A stretch of DNA of 36,546 nt from an uncultured Clostridia bacterium (GCA_947627565.1 CANQWO010000017.1:1-36546); one strand, 5' to 3'. Shown: positions 1 through 7,423, numbered from the stretch's first letter. Notes: generated by a model not told the origin, from the letters alone. Numbers and translations: made by a program.

Positions 1-243
1 CAACCGCCCGAAAAAGGAGCTTTTTCGAAGAAAAAAGCGATTCCATAAGGCGTGTTGCGACGAAGGACCGCCGACCAATAGGGCTCCCGCAAAAAGACGT
101 AGTATTTTTGTGGGAAGAGGAGCAACCGCCCGAAAAAGGAGCTTTTTCGAAGAAAAAAGCGATTCCATAAGGCGTGTTGCGACGAAGGACCGCCGACCAT
201 AGGGCTCCCGCAAAAAGACGTAGTATTTTTGTGGGAAGAGGAG
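1..243. repeat. Two tandem copies of a 122-base repeat
   Basis: Bases 1-122 and 123-243 are near-identical direct copies. The second is one base shorter, with a single A missing in the CCAATAGG/CCATAGG stretch. Each copy holds two inverted repeats: an 8-base stem CGAAAAAG/CTTTTTCG with loop GAG, and a longer stem CCCGCAAAAA/TTTTTGTGGG with one G-T wobble. The first copy starts exactly at the window edge, so further copies may lie upstream. No start codon plus ribosome binding site for a real gene was seen in it. The minus strand has one frame without stops through the unit, but 122 is not a multiple of three, so the frame shifts at the next copy. Confidence 0.9.
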
Positions 244-312
244 CGCGCGCCGAGCGTTTGCCGATTCCGTTCCCGTTTTCGGCAAGTAGTCTCATCTTTT
301 TTGCCGTAATTC

Positions 313-341
313 TTGCATGATCGCCGCCGATATGCTATAAT
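313..341 (+). promoter_or_regulatory. Sigma-A-type promoter for the ROK kinase
   Basis: A weak -35 TTGCAT (313-318), a 17-base spacer and a perfect -10 TATAAT (336-341) lie just before the gene. The expected transcription start is near 348. The ATG at 348 would therefore be leaderless, which supports the downstream ATG at 375 with its AGGAGG. Confidence 0.7.
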
Positions 342-374
342 GTTTTTATGATCACCATTCAGACAGGAGGAAGT

Positions 375-1343
375 ATGGCTTATTTCGCGGGCATTGATTT
401 GGGAGGAACCTTCATCAAATGCGGCATCGTAGACGAAACCGGGACCGTTCTCGTCAAAGATAAAATTCCGACGGGCAGTACGCGCCCCTATGCCGAGATC
501 GCGGAGGACATGGGCAAGCTCGTGCTCGACCTCATCGTCCGTGCCGGCCTTGACAGGGCGCAGATCAAAGCGGTCGGCATCGGGTCTCCCGGGACGATCG
601 ACAGCCAAGAGGGTGTCATCGTCTATAACAACAATTTGCATTGGAGAAACGTTCCCCTCGGCCCCGCCGTTCAAGCGATCGTCGGGCTTCCCGTCTTCGT
701 GACCAATGACGCCAATGCCGCGGCGCTCGGCGAAAATTTCGCGGGCGCGGCCAAGGCGTATGACGCAAGCATTCTCGTCACGCTCGGCACGGGCGTCGGC
801 GGAGGCATCGTCATCGACCGCGCACTGTTTGAGGGCAATCGCTCGGCGGGCGCGGAGATCGGCCACACCGTGATCCGCATGGGCGGCGAAAAATGCACCT
901 GCGGCAGACAGGGCTGTTTCGAGGCCTATGCCTCGGCGACGGCGCTCATCCGTCAAACCAAACGCGCCATGGAAAAGAATCGCGACAGCCTCCTATGGGA
1001 AGTTTCGCCCACGTTGGAGGCCGTAGACGGAAAAACGGCCTTTGCGGCCGCAAGCCGCGGCGATCGGATTGCGCAAAAGGTCGTTGAACGGTATATCGAT
1101 TATCTTGCGGAAGGTCTTGCCAATATGGCGAACATCTTCCGCCCGCAGGCCATCGTGCTCGGCGGAGGCGTGTGCGCCGAGGGTGAAGCGCTGTTGGCGC
1201 CGCTCCGCAAGCGCATGGACCGGCTGCTGTACGGCGGCACCGATTATGCGCCCGTCGCCCTAATCGCCGCACGGCTCGGAAATGACGCCGGGCTCGTCGG
1301 CGCGGCCCGCTACGCGTGGCAGAAGACGGAACCAAATGCGTGA
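375..1343 (+). CDS. glcK: ROK-family glucokinase
   Basis: This 322-residue cytoplasmic sugar kinase most likely phosphorylates glucose with ATP to feed glycolysis. The N-terminal phosphate-binding motif IDLGGT is at residues 7-12. The ROK zinc-site motif CTCGRQGC lies at residues 174-181 and is followed by FEAYAS. A second nucleotide-binding region, LGTGVGGGI, comes before the zinc site. Length fits ROK glucokinases (about 310-330). The ATG at 375 was chosen because AGGAGG sits at 365-370, whereas the in-frame ATG at 348 coincides with the predicted transcription start. The gene is alone on its strand and converges with the ABC operon, with only 8 bases between the stop codons and no terminator in the gap. 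Glucokinase is the usual role, but ROK kinases for other hexoses or N-acetylated sugars look alike, so substrate is inferred. Confidence 0.88.
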   Translation: MAYFAGIDLGGTFIKCGIVDETGTVLVKDKIPTGSTRPYAEIAEDMGKLVLDLIVRAGLDRAQIKAVGIGSPGTIDSQEGVIVYNNNLHWRNVPLGPAVQAIVGLPVFVTNDANAAALGENFAGAAKAYDASILVTLGTGVGGGIVIDRALFEGNRSAGAEIGHTVIRMGGEKCTCGRQGCFEAYASATALIRQTKRAMEKNRDSLLWEVSPTLEAVDGKTAFAAASRGDRIAQKVVERYIDYLAEGLANMANIFRPQAIVLGGGVCAEGEALLAPLRKRMDRLLYGGTDYAPVALIAARLGNDAGLVGAARYAWQKTEPNA

Positions 1344-1351
1344 GGCCGCCT

Positions 1352-2017
1352 TCATTCCATGAGCGCGCGGACGAGACGGTCCTCGACGGGCGGATGAGAC
1401 AGAAACGCGCGGGGCGGCGTCCCCTCCACGGGGAAGTCGCCGGCAAGTTTTCCGCCGCGTAAAACGACGGCGCGGTGGGCCAAGAGTGCGGCCTCGTGGA
1501 CGTCGTGCGTCACAAAAATAACGGTGTTGCGCCGTTCCCGCCAAAGTGCGGTGACGAGCGCAATGAGTTTTTCCTTCAGCGCGAGATCGAGCGAGGCGAA
1601 CGGCTCGTCCATGAGCAAGATCTCGTGCGGATACAAAAAAGCGCGCGCGATGGCGACGCGCTGTTTTTCTCCGCCGGAAAGCGCCTTGGGGAGCCGCTTC
1701 CCCTTCCCCGCGAGCCCGACTTTCTCCAGCATGCCGTCGATCTCCCCCCACGCCTCCTTGGGCAATACAAAGCGGAGATTGCCCAAGACGGACAGGTGCG
1801 GCAAGAGCGCGGCGTCCTGAAATAGATAAGAGACGGGCCCAAGCCCCTCCACCGTGCCCGTGTAGTCGGTCATGCCGGAGAGGATGTTGAGGAGCGTTGT
1901 CTTTCCTGCGCCGCTCTCCCCCAAGATCGCGGTGATCCTGCCCTCTTCCAGCGTCAGGTCGATATGTTCGAGCGCGGCCGCGCTCCCGTAAGTTTTTCCG
2001 ACGTCTGTCAATTTCAC
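1352..2017 (-). CDS. ABC transporter ATP-binding protein (nitrate/sulfonate/taurine-type)
   Basis: This 221-residue protein is the cytoplasmic ATPase of an importer. It has Walker A GESGAGKTT near residues 33-41, the ABC signature LSGGEKQRVAIARA, Walker B ILLMDEPFASLD and the switch histidine in VTHDVHEA. Size and sequence resemble SsuB/TauB/ThiZ-type ATPases. Two GTG starts are possible. The one at 2017 is preferred because GAGGTGG lies 5-6 bases upstream and because it forms a GTGA overlap with the permease stop, as at the previous junction. The GTG at 2026 would add three residues but has its ribosome binding site directly abutting it. It is the last gene of the TM1266-lipoprotein-permease-ATPase operon. 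The substrate cannot be read from this subunit. Confidence 0.9.
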   Translation of the reverse strand: MKLTDVGKTYGSAAALEHIDLTLEEGRITAILGESGAGKTTLLNILSGMTDYTGTVEGLGPVSYLFQDAALLPHLSVLGNLRFVLPKEAWGEIDGMLEKVGLAGKGKRLPKALSGGEKQRVAIARAFLYPHEILLMDEPFASLDLALKEKLIALVTALWRERRNTVIFVTHDVHEAALLAHRAVVLRGGKLAGDFPVEGTPPRAFLSHPPVEDRLVRALME

Positions 2018-2757
2018 GAGCGCCACCTCACCAATCCCTTTCCGACGAGAAGAAACAACCCCTCAAGCGCAAATCCGACGGCGATGACGAGCACCGTAAG
2101 CGCAAACAGGACGGAAATATTCAGCCCGAGCTGGGCGTCTTGCATCATGCCGCCGAGACTGCGGTAAGTCTGGGCGAGCACTTCGCCCGAGACGGTAATT
2201 TTCAGCCCCATCGAGAGCACGGAGCCGGACTGCGCGAGCACGGAGGGCGCCGCGAGCGGGAGATAGAGTTTGAAGATCTTTCGCGCGGGGGAAACTTTGA
2301 ACGCCTTGGCCAGTCTTCCGTATTGCATGCGCACTTCGTCGAGGCTCGCGAGCATGGCGGCGTAGAGCGCCGGGAACAGCACAAGCAGCGACACGATGAC
2401 GGGCGCCGTGGAATGCGAAGTCCAAAGAAGCAAAACGAGAATGATCGCCATCGTCGGCACGGTGCGGAGGACGGAGACGATCGGCGCGAAAAACGACCGT
2501 ACCATGTCTGAGACGGAGGCCAACGCGGCAAATACGAACGCCGATACGAACGCAAGGCAGAAGGCGCCGAGCGTCCGCACGAGCGTCCCCGCAAACGCAT
2601 GCCAAAAGGCGGCTTCGGAAAGGAGCCGCCAGAGCGCAACGGCGGTATCTTCTACCGAAGGCAGCAGATAGTCGTTGCGCACGATCGGATAGGCGATGAG
2701 CCATACCAGCCACATCAAAACGACGGCGAGTATGGAGAAGAGCCAATTTTTTTTCAC
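2014..2757 (-). CDS. ABC transporter permease (SsuC/TauC-like)
   Basis: This is a 247-residue integral membrane protein with about six hydrophobic segments. The first, residues 4-24, is followed by the short acidic stretch typical of binding-protein-dependent permeases. The cytoplasmic EAA-type loop that contacts the ATPase is around residues 140-175 (ALYAAMLASLDEVRMQYGRLAKAFKVS), and the C-terminal half holds the remaining helices. It starts with GTG and overlaps the stop of the upstream lipoprotein gene by four bases (GTGA). That implies translational coupling, and no good independent ribosome binding site is visible. The family imports nitrate, sulfonates, taurine or thiamine precursors, so the substrate here stays open. 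Confidence 0.9.
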   Translation of the reverse strand: MKKNWLFSILAVVLMWLVWLIAYPIVRNDYLLPSVEDTAVALWRLLSEAAFWHAFAGTLVRTLGAFCLAFVSAFVFAALASVSDMVRSFFAPIVSVLRTVPTMAIILVLLLWTSHSTAPVIVSLLVLFPALYAAMLASLDEVRMQYGRLAKAFKVSPARKIFKLYLPLAAPSVLAQSGSVLSMGLKITVSGEVLAQTYRSLGGMMQDAQLGLNISVLFALTVLVIAVGFALEGLFLLVGKGLVRWRS

Positions 2758-3818
2758 TTTGCGGTCTGATTTTTATACGCCGTGACTTTGGTCGTTGCGG
2801 CGGGTTCGGGGCAGAGATAATAGTCGCAACCTGCGGCAGGGCCCACGGTGGCGGCGTCGGCGAAGGCGATGAGGTTGACCTTGTCCGCCGCGAGCGGCGT
2901 GTTGCTGTCGATGATCTGATAGGCCACGCCCGCGTCCTTCAAAACCGCCTGCAGCGTGAGACCGGGGACGTTATTGAGCTGCACGACGCCGATCGACTTC
3001 CCCTTCAGCTCCGTTAGCCCCGCCTTCGTGACGTTGCCGAGGTCGTTGTGCGAGCGGATGAAATACATGTTGCCGTTGGTGACGACGCCGAGCATCTTAT
3101 AGCTCGTGCCCTTGCCGAGAAGTTTTGCGGCCGCGTTGACGGGAAGCACGCAGAAATCGGCCTTGGGCGTCTCCCCCGTCACCTGCGCGGTGATGGTGTT
3201 CGCTGCGACGACGTGATAAGTGAAGGCGTTCCCCTCCGTCTCGGAGACGGCATAGGCAAGGGCAAGCGCGGGCGCACCGTCGGGCGCGTATACCTGATAT
3301 TGGCCCGAGACCGTTCCCGCTTGGGCTCCGCCCGCATAATAGAAGGCGTCGGCCGCCGCGGAGGTGAACGTCTCGTCGATGGCGATGAGCTTTGCGAGGA
3401 AGGCGTTGACCGTCTCCTTGGCGTCCTGTGCGGCGGTGAATTTCACCGAGCAGTTCTTGATGACCTCCTTCGTGAGGTTCTTGGCGTTGAGCGAAGGCGT
3501 GAGCCCCTCGGCATAGCAGCCGGAAAGCGCCGTTACGACGGCCGTGGGTTCGGCGGTGGCGAGATAGTTGTCCGCGCCCTCCATATAGGAAGTCATCGCG
3601 GCGACGGCGGCCGGGTCGTTTTCCAGAACGGAATTTTTTACGACGAGCACGGCCTGCGGATAGCCGTTCGTCCCATAGAGATCCTGCAGGTTGCCCGCGA
3701 GATCGAAGCAGGCGGCGCCGGGCGCGGGCGCGTCGGGTTCGGACGTGCAAGCAACCGCGCCGAGAATGGCCGCGCCGCATACGGCAGCGCAGGCAAAGAT
3801 GGAAAGTAGCTTTTTCAT
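2754..3818 (-). CDS. ABC transporter substrate-binding lipoprotein
   Basis: The product is a 354-residue predicted lipoprotein that would capture the substrate outside the membrane and hand it to the permease downstream. Residues 1-23 form a signal peptide (MKKLLSIFACAAV...), with lipobox AVAC and lipidated Cys24. Alanine at position -3 is less usual than leucine. The mature part has two-lobed binding-protein character of the NMT1/SsuA kind, including the phrases NGYPQAVLVVKNS, LKGKSIGVVQLNNVPG and LLGKGTSYKMLGV. Translation from the ATG at 3818 is supported by AAAGGAG five to seven bases upstream. Longer in-frame openings up to 4040 overlap the neighbouring gene and lack a signal peptide. 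It lies 70 bases downstream of the TM1266-family gene, on the same strand and in the same likely transcript. The ligand is unknown. Confidence 0.88.
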   Translation of the reverse strand: MKKLLSIFACAAVCGAAILGAVACTSEPDAPAPGAACFDLAGNLQDLYGTNGYPQAVLVVKNSVLENDPAAVAAMTSYMEGADNYLATAEPTAVVTALSGCYAEGLTPSLNAKNLTKEVIKNCSVKFTAAQDAKETVNAFLAKLIAIDETFTSAAADAFYYAGGAQAGTVSGQYQVYAPDGAPALALAYAVSETEGNAFTYHVVAANTITAQVTGETPKADFCVLPVNAAAKLLGKGTSYKMLGVVTNGNMYFIRSHNDLGNVTKAGLTELKGKSIGVVQLNNVPGLTLQAVLKDAGVAYQIIDSNTPLAADKVNLIAFADAATVGPAAGCDYYLCPEPAATTKVTAYKNQTAK

Positions 3819-3888
3819 ATAGACTCCTTTGAAAAGATTTTTTTCGTTTCCGAACCTTTCTATGCAGACATGGTATGCCCGTTTTACG

Positions 3889-4158
3889 TCAATATCTGCT
3901 GAAAAGGGACTTGGCGGAGACGCCGGGCAATTTCCCGAGCTTCCCCGTGAGCGCATTAATCGTGCCGAGGGGCGCATCGAGCACGACGGAAATGACGGAG
4001 ACCCCTTTCGTGCGGTAAGGGATGCCCATCCTGCCCACAATATACGCGCCGTATTCGGAGAGAAGGCCGTTTACGGAAGCGGCCTCGCCGCGGTCTTCGA
4101 CGATGACGGACAAGACGGCGAGGCGCGTCTCCTCCGCATGTTCGGTTTTTTCACACAT
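3889..4158 (-). CDS. TM1266-family protein (putative [FeFe]-hydrogenase system regulator)
   Basis: This 89-residue protein matches the family described as putative iron-only hydrogenase system regulator (TIGR03959, HYD_TM1266). The recognisable core is RLAVLSVIVEDR, then YGAYIVGRMGIPYR and SVISVVLDAP followed by LTGKLGKLPGVSAK. The fold is a small alpha/beta domain like ACT or the C-terminal domain of NikR, often ligand-binding. Family members usually sit near [FeFe]-hydrogenase or HydE/F/G maturation genes; none is in this window. Here it heads an operon with an ABC importer. Its start codon directly follows a hairpin plus seven U, and its ribosome binding site (AAAAGGAG) lies in the 3' arm of that hairpin, so expression is probably controlled in the leader. 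The regulatory role is a family label, not proven. Confidence 0.85.
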   Translation of the reverse strand: MCEKTEHAEETRLAVLSVIVEDRGEAASVNGLLSEYGAYIVGRMGIPYRTKGVSVISVVLDAPLGTINALTGKLGKLPGVSAKSLFSRY

Positions 4159-4225
4159 AAAAAAACTCCTTTTGCGCAGGGCAAAAGGAGCGCACGGCAG
4201 AGCGCCGCGGATCGTTCTTCTTCAT
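4151..4225 (-). CDS. Possible 24-residue leader peptide upstream of the TM1266-family gene
   Basis: An ATG at 4225 opens a 24-codon frame (begins MKKNDPRR, ends KEFFYV) that runs through the leader hairpin. It stops at 4151-4153, four bases inside the TM1266-family coding region (ATGTGTGA). The upstream AAAGGG is a weak, closely spaced ribosome binding site. If translated, ribosomes would open the hairpin that hides the next ribosome binding site, coupling the two frames. No run of a single amino acid codon suggests classic amino-acid attenuation, although four arginines and three lysines are present. It may be chance. Confidence 0.3.
   Translation of the reverse strand: MKKNDPRRSAVRSFCPAQKEFFYV
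4159..4190 (-). promoter_or_regulatory. Leader hairpin: terminator and ribosome-binding-site sequester
   Basis: On the minus strand CTCCTTTTGC (4190-4181), loop CCTGC and GCAAAAGGAG (4175-4166) form a perfect 10-base-pair stem followed by seven T and then the ATG of the TM1266-family gene. It is an intrinsic terminator abutting a start codon, and its 3' arm is that gene's ribosome binding site. An upstream segment, minus-strand CGCAAAGGGCA (4235-4225), can pair with TGCCCTGCG (4183-4175) across the loop, with a two-base bulge. That would be an alternative antiterminator fold. Confidence 0.6.
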
Positions 4226-4267
4226 GCCCTTTGCGGTCAGAACGTTCTTTCCGTTCAGGTCAAAGTA

Positions 4268-4296
4268 AGTATAGCATATCCGCATGCAAATTGCAA
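4268..4296 (-). promoter_or_regulatory. Promoter of the TM1266-ABC operon
   Basis: On the minus strand there is -35 TTGCAA (4296-4291), a 17-base spacer and an extended -10 TGCTATACT (core 4273-4268). It gives a leader of about 100 bases before the TM1266-family start codon, which contains the hairpin described separately. Confidence 0.7.
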
Positions 4297-4420
4297 GCGA
4301 TTTCCGCAATTTTTCCCGCATCCCGCGCGTATTATCGCCGACTGCGCGTGCGCGGCACCGTGCGGACTCCGCGTCGAAGGACAAATTTTTGCGTTCGGGA
4401 AACTTTTTTTGCGCGGCGTC

Positions 4421-4449
4421 TTGACAAGCGGGCGGCCGCGCTGTATAAT
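4421..4449 (+). promoter_or_regulatory. Near-consensus promoter of a candidate small RNA
   Basis: A perfect -35 TTGACA (4421-4426), a 17-base spacer and a perfect -10 TATAAT (4444-4449) make this one of the two or three best promoters in the window. It points at no protein-coding gene: the next real genes on the plus strand are kilobases away. Confidence 0.75.
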
Positions 4450-4455
4450 AGTGAT

Positions 4456-4546
4456 ATTCGGATGGAAGAATCGGCTAAGCCGCATTGGGGAGCGGCAAGG
4501 CTGCAAAAGTTCAAAAAGGCGTCCTGTGTTTCGCAGGGCGCCTTTT
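4456..4546 (+). ncRNA. Candidate small RNA of unknown class, about 90 nt
   Basis: The transcript expected from the consensus promoter starts near 4456 and ends at the hairpin at 4514-4546. It contains a GCCGC/GCGGC stem enclosing ATTGGGGA at about 4479-4496, then an A-rich single-stranded linker before the terminator. I could not match it to SRP RNA, 6S RNA, RNase P, tmRNA or a riboswitch I know. A frame from ATG 4463 to 4581 (39 codons) has no ribosome binding site and runs through the terminator, so a peptide is unlikely. Ends are inferred, not mapped. Confidence 0.5.
4514..4546. terminator. Bidirectional terminator between the small RNA and the minus-strand operon
   Basis: GGCGTCCTGTG (4518-4528) pairs with CGCAGGGCGCC (4532-4542) with two G-U wobbles and loop TTT, flanked by A-tracts and T-tracts. 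It would end the plus-strand small transcript and also the minus-strand operon whose last gene stops at 4554. Confidence 0.75.
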
Positions 4547-4553
4547 CGTTCGG

Positions 4554-5945
4554 TTATTTGCGCTTTTTTCGGACGCGGTAGACCACGAAGATCACGCCGC
4601 CGGCAATGATCAACGTCCCTCCCAGCACGCCGAGAAGAATATACGCGAGGCGAAGGCTGGGCGATCCCCCGACATATTGTTGGATCGGCAACGTGATCCC
4701 GACGCGATCGGATTCCGTGAGCGTAAAGGAGAGTTCGCCGAGCGGCATGGCCTTGCGCGCAAAGCAATAGCCCTCCTCCGTCTTGTCAAATTCGAGCGAG
4801 CTGTAGGCGAGATAGTAGGGCGTATCAATGGTGATCTTGACCTCCCACGGCTTCCAACGCTGTTGGGGAGAGAGCAGGACGGAATAGTCGTAGCGCGCAT
4901 CGTCCACCGTCGGATAGATGGGCTCGCGGACGGTGTGGACGACGCTCGTCTTGGGCGGGACCGTCAGGTCATAATCGTACCACCGCATGAACATCTCTTC
5001 GCGGATGAGCTCGGGGATGGCACTTACGAGGACCGAACGACCGGTCCCCTTGGCGAGCATGTGCACGAATCCGCGATACCAATCCTCGCGGGAGATCTCG
5101 GAATCTTTGGGATAGCCGCGCATGGCGAAATCCGCAAAGGGCATGCGCGTCTCCGAATAGAAGAACGTGCCGATCTCAATCTCCTGCTCGCGATAGCGGT
5201 CGATATAGACGCCGTGCGTGAGCCCCGTGACGTCCTCCCCCACCACCGTGAGGCAGATGAGATTTTGCCCCTCCTCGACATCGAAACTCGCCTGCATCCT
5301 GCCGTTGACGATCTCCGCGGACATGCGGTTGCACGACATTACGCGCGTCTCGAGCGGGTTGCACTCGAACATGAGCACAAACGCGAGATATTTCCGGTCT
5401 ACCCCTTCGAGCGCCTCCTTGGAGAGCTCGAGCTTGAAACGGTACTCCGTGACCGAGAGCCCCTCCCGACAATAGAAGTCGTCCATGGGCTCCTCCGTCA
5501 ACTGCGCCAAACTGTCGTCGACGTCCATCGTGCGGTTGTAATAGCCCGCATAGCTGTACCGCACCGACGGCCGGATATCGTTTCCGTCCAACTGCAAAAC
5601 GGTCTCCTCCGCCGCATAGTCCGCCGCGTACTGCGGGACCGCGACGCACGGCAGCAGGGCACGCACCGTCGCCGCCTCCTCCGTCGGATTATAAAATGTA
5701 TACGAATGGTCGCAATAGGCGTCGTAAACGCCCGTACCGCCGACTGCGGGAAGCGTTCCCACATGCACGGTCAACTCCTCTTGTTCCAGCTTGACGGCCG
5801 AATTTTCAAAAGGAATGGCGCCCGAGACGGCCGATCCCCCGTAATAATTCTGCGTTCCCGCTTGGGCGGTCAGCTTCGGCACGGACCCGACAGCCACGCC
5901 GCCCGAGAGCAGCGCAAGGATCAGCGCGCCCAATTTCTTTCCCAT
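4554..5945 (-). CDS. Membrane-anchored extracytoplasmic protein of unknown function, two-component-linked
   Basis: The function is not recognised. The product is 463 residues, with a signal peptide (MGKKLGALILALLSGGVAVG, cleavage near TAQA), a long beta-rich exported part and a C-terminal transmembrane helix (ILLGVLGGTLIIAGGVIFVV) ending in RVRKKRK. It therefore sits outside the membrane with a short cytoplasmic tail. A segment FYNPTEEAATVRALLP resembles the opening of VIT-like or Ig-like beta domains. ATG 5945 was chosen for its GGAGG and clean signal peptide. ATG 5984, overlapping the kinase stop (ATGA) with GGAGGAG upstream, is an alternative adding 13 residues. It is the third gene after a response regulator and sensor kinase, so it may be their output or accessory sensor. 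A paralogue lies at 31282-32676. Confidence 0.75.
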   Translation of the reverse strand: MGKKLGALILALLSGGVAVGSVPKLTAQAGTQNYYGGSAVSGAIPFENSAVKLEQEELTVHVGTLPAVGGTGVYDAYCDHSYTFYNPTEEAATVRALLPCVAVPQYAADYAAEETVLQLDGNDIRPSVRYSYAGYYNRTMDVDDSLAQLTEEPMDDFYCREGLSVTEYRFKLELSKEALEGVDRKYLAFVLMFECNPLETRVMSCNRMSAEIVNGRMQASFDVEEGQNLICLTVVGEDVTGLTHGVYIDRYREQEIEIGTFFYSETRMPFADFAMRGYPKDSEISREDWYRGFVHMLAKGTGRSVLVSAIPELIREEMFMRWYDYDLTVPPKTSVVHTVREPIYPTVDDARYDYSVLLSPQQRWKPWEVKITIDTPYYLAYSSLEFDKTEEGYCFARKAMPLGELSFTLTESDRVGITLPIQQYVGGSPSLRLAYILLGVLGGTLIIAGGVIFVVYRVRKKRK

Positions 5946-5980
5946 GAAACCTCCACGGCGCCCCATCGGCGCCCGCTCCC

Positions 5981-7423
5981 TCATGCCTGCTCCTCCGCAG
6001 GACGGTCTTCGGGCGGCGAGGGAAATTCCGCCCAGAACGTACTCCCGTGATCCAATTCCGATTCCACCCCGAAAGGACAATCCTGCGAAATCAGAATGCT
6101 CTTGACGATGGAAAGCCCCAGCCCCGTGCCCTGAACGGGCCGCTTATGCGTCTCGCTGGAACGATAGTAGCGATCCCAGATGGTATCGCGCTCCTCTTCG
6201 GGGATCCCCTTCCCGGAATCCTCCACTTCGAACCGAACATACATGCCCTTAGCAAAGAGACGAAGTTTGACCGTCTTGTCCGCGCCCGTATAGTTGACGG
6301 CGTTGCCGATGAGGTTATAGACGACCTGCTCGACCCGCTCGCGGACCGCATAGGCATAGAGGTCCTCCCCGATCTGCGTCTCGAGGCGGTATCCCTGCGT
6401 CTCGCAAAGATAGGCGAAACGGCCCGCGATCTTATAGACGAGCTCGGAGAGATTGAAGGTCGTCGCGGGCTCTTTGAGTGCCCCCGCGCGCAACTTCGAC
6501 AGGTCCAAAACGTCGTTGACGAGCGCCGTCAAACGATCGCATTCTTCGAGGATGATCTGGGCATGGGCGTCCCGTTTTTGCTTATTGTCGCCGGAGATCT
6601 CGCGGATCATGGAGGCATACGCCTTGATCATGGTGAGCGGCGTCTTGAAATCGTGGGAGACGTTGGCGATCAGTTCCTTCTGCATGGCGTCGGCCTTGGA
6701 GATCTCGCGGCGGGCATAATCGAGCGCCCCCGCGAGTTCGGAGATCTCCTGGCAGAAATAGTCGTGCTTGAAATTGAGATCGTAGTGCCCGCGTGCCATC
6801 TCTTTGGCCTGCTCCGTGACCTCCGTGACGGGCTTGGTGATGAGCATCGCGACAAACCCGCTCGCGACAAAGGCGAGCACGACGGAAAAGAGCGCCGTGG
6901 AAAGGGAGAGCCAAAGCAGACTGCCCTCCAGGGAATTGAGGCGCGAAAGCGAACTCGTCAGATACAAAAAGCAGGGCTGCCCACCAATCGGCACGACCGT
7001 GGCATAGGCAAGCGTGCTCCCCTCGTTGAGGATGACTTCGGTCGCGTCCCCCTTGAAAATATTTTTGAGCGTCACGGCGATATCGGGATAATTTTCATCG
7101 TCCGGACCATCGGAAAAGACGCTCCGCCCGTCGGTATACATCAGGCGGAAGCGCACCTCGTACTCCTCCTCGACGGCGCGCAGTTCGCGCCAGACGGAGA
7201 GCGACACATCCTCGGCCGCGCCCAAAACCTCGGTCATCTCCGCGTTGGCCTCCTTCATGAGGCTGAGCGTCTGTTCGCGATATCTGCTGCCGACCAAAAG
7301 GCCCTGCACCGCCATGAAAATGACGACGAGAATGAGCGCGAAGACGGAAAACGTAAACCACAAAAGCAGGTTCAGGCTCCTGCCCGCGCCCGCGATCTTC
7401 TGTTTTTTTCCGTTCTCTCGCAT
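5981..7423 (-). CDS. Two-component sensor histidine kinase
   Basis: A 480-residue membrane sensor. Transmembrane helices at about residues 18-45 and 166-195 flank an extracytoplasmic sensing domain of about 120 residues. A HAMP domain follows (ITKPVTEVTEQAKEMARG), then the phospho-acceptor region NVSHDFKTPLTMIKAY with His257, the N box NLIGNAVNYT, and the G boxes DSGKGIPEEE and GTGLGLSI. All catalytic motifs are present. It would autophosphorylate and pass phosphate to the OmpR-type regulator encoded 112 bases upstream. AAAAGGAG lies about 13 bases before the ATG at 7423, a slightly long spacing. The signal it senses is not visible. The kinase and the downstream exported protein are probably co-transcribed. 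Confidence 0.95.
   Translation of the reverse strand: MRENGKKQKIAGAGRSLNLLLWFTFSVFALILVVIFMAVQGLLVGSRYREQTLSLMKEANAEMTEVLGAAEDVSLSVWRELRAVEEEYEVRFRLMYTDGRSVFSDGPDDENYPDIAVTLKNIFKGDATEVILNEGSTLAYATVVPIGGQPCFLYLTSSLSRLNSLEGSLLWLSLSTALFSVVLAFVASGFVAMLITKPVTEVTEQAKEMARGHYDLNFKHDYFCQEISELAGALDYARREISKADAMQKELIANVSHDFKTPLTMIKAYASMIREISGDNKQKRDAHAQIILEECDRLTALVNDVLDLSKLRAGALKEPATTFNLSELVYKIAGRFAYLCETQGYRLETQIGEDLYAYAVRERVEQVVYNLIGNAVNYTGADKTVKLRLFAKGMYVRFEVEDSGKGIPEEERDTIWDRYYRSSETHKRPVQGTGLGLSIVKSILISQDCPFGVESELDHGSTFWAEFPSPPEDRPAEEQA

Noticed and set aside
348-374. Upstream ATG of the ROK kinase
   Set aside because: It coincides with the predicted transcription start and adds nine non-conserved residues, whereas AGGAGG precedes the ATG at 375.
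4159-4267. TPP or another known riboswitch in the TM1266-ABC leader
   Set aside because: I looked for the conserved bases of TPP, FMN, cobalamin, SAM, glycine, preQ1, c-di-GMP and fluoride classes and found none; kept only as an unassigned leader.
4463-4581. 39-codon plus-strand frame within the candidate small RNA
   Set aside because: No ribosome binding site, and it runs through the terminator into the end of the opposite gene.
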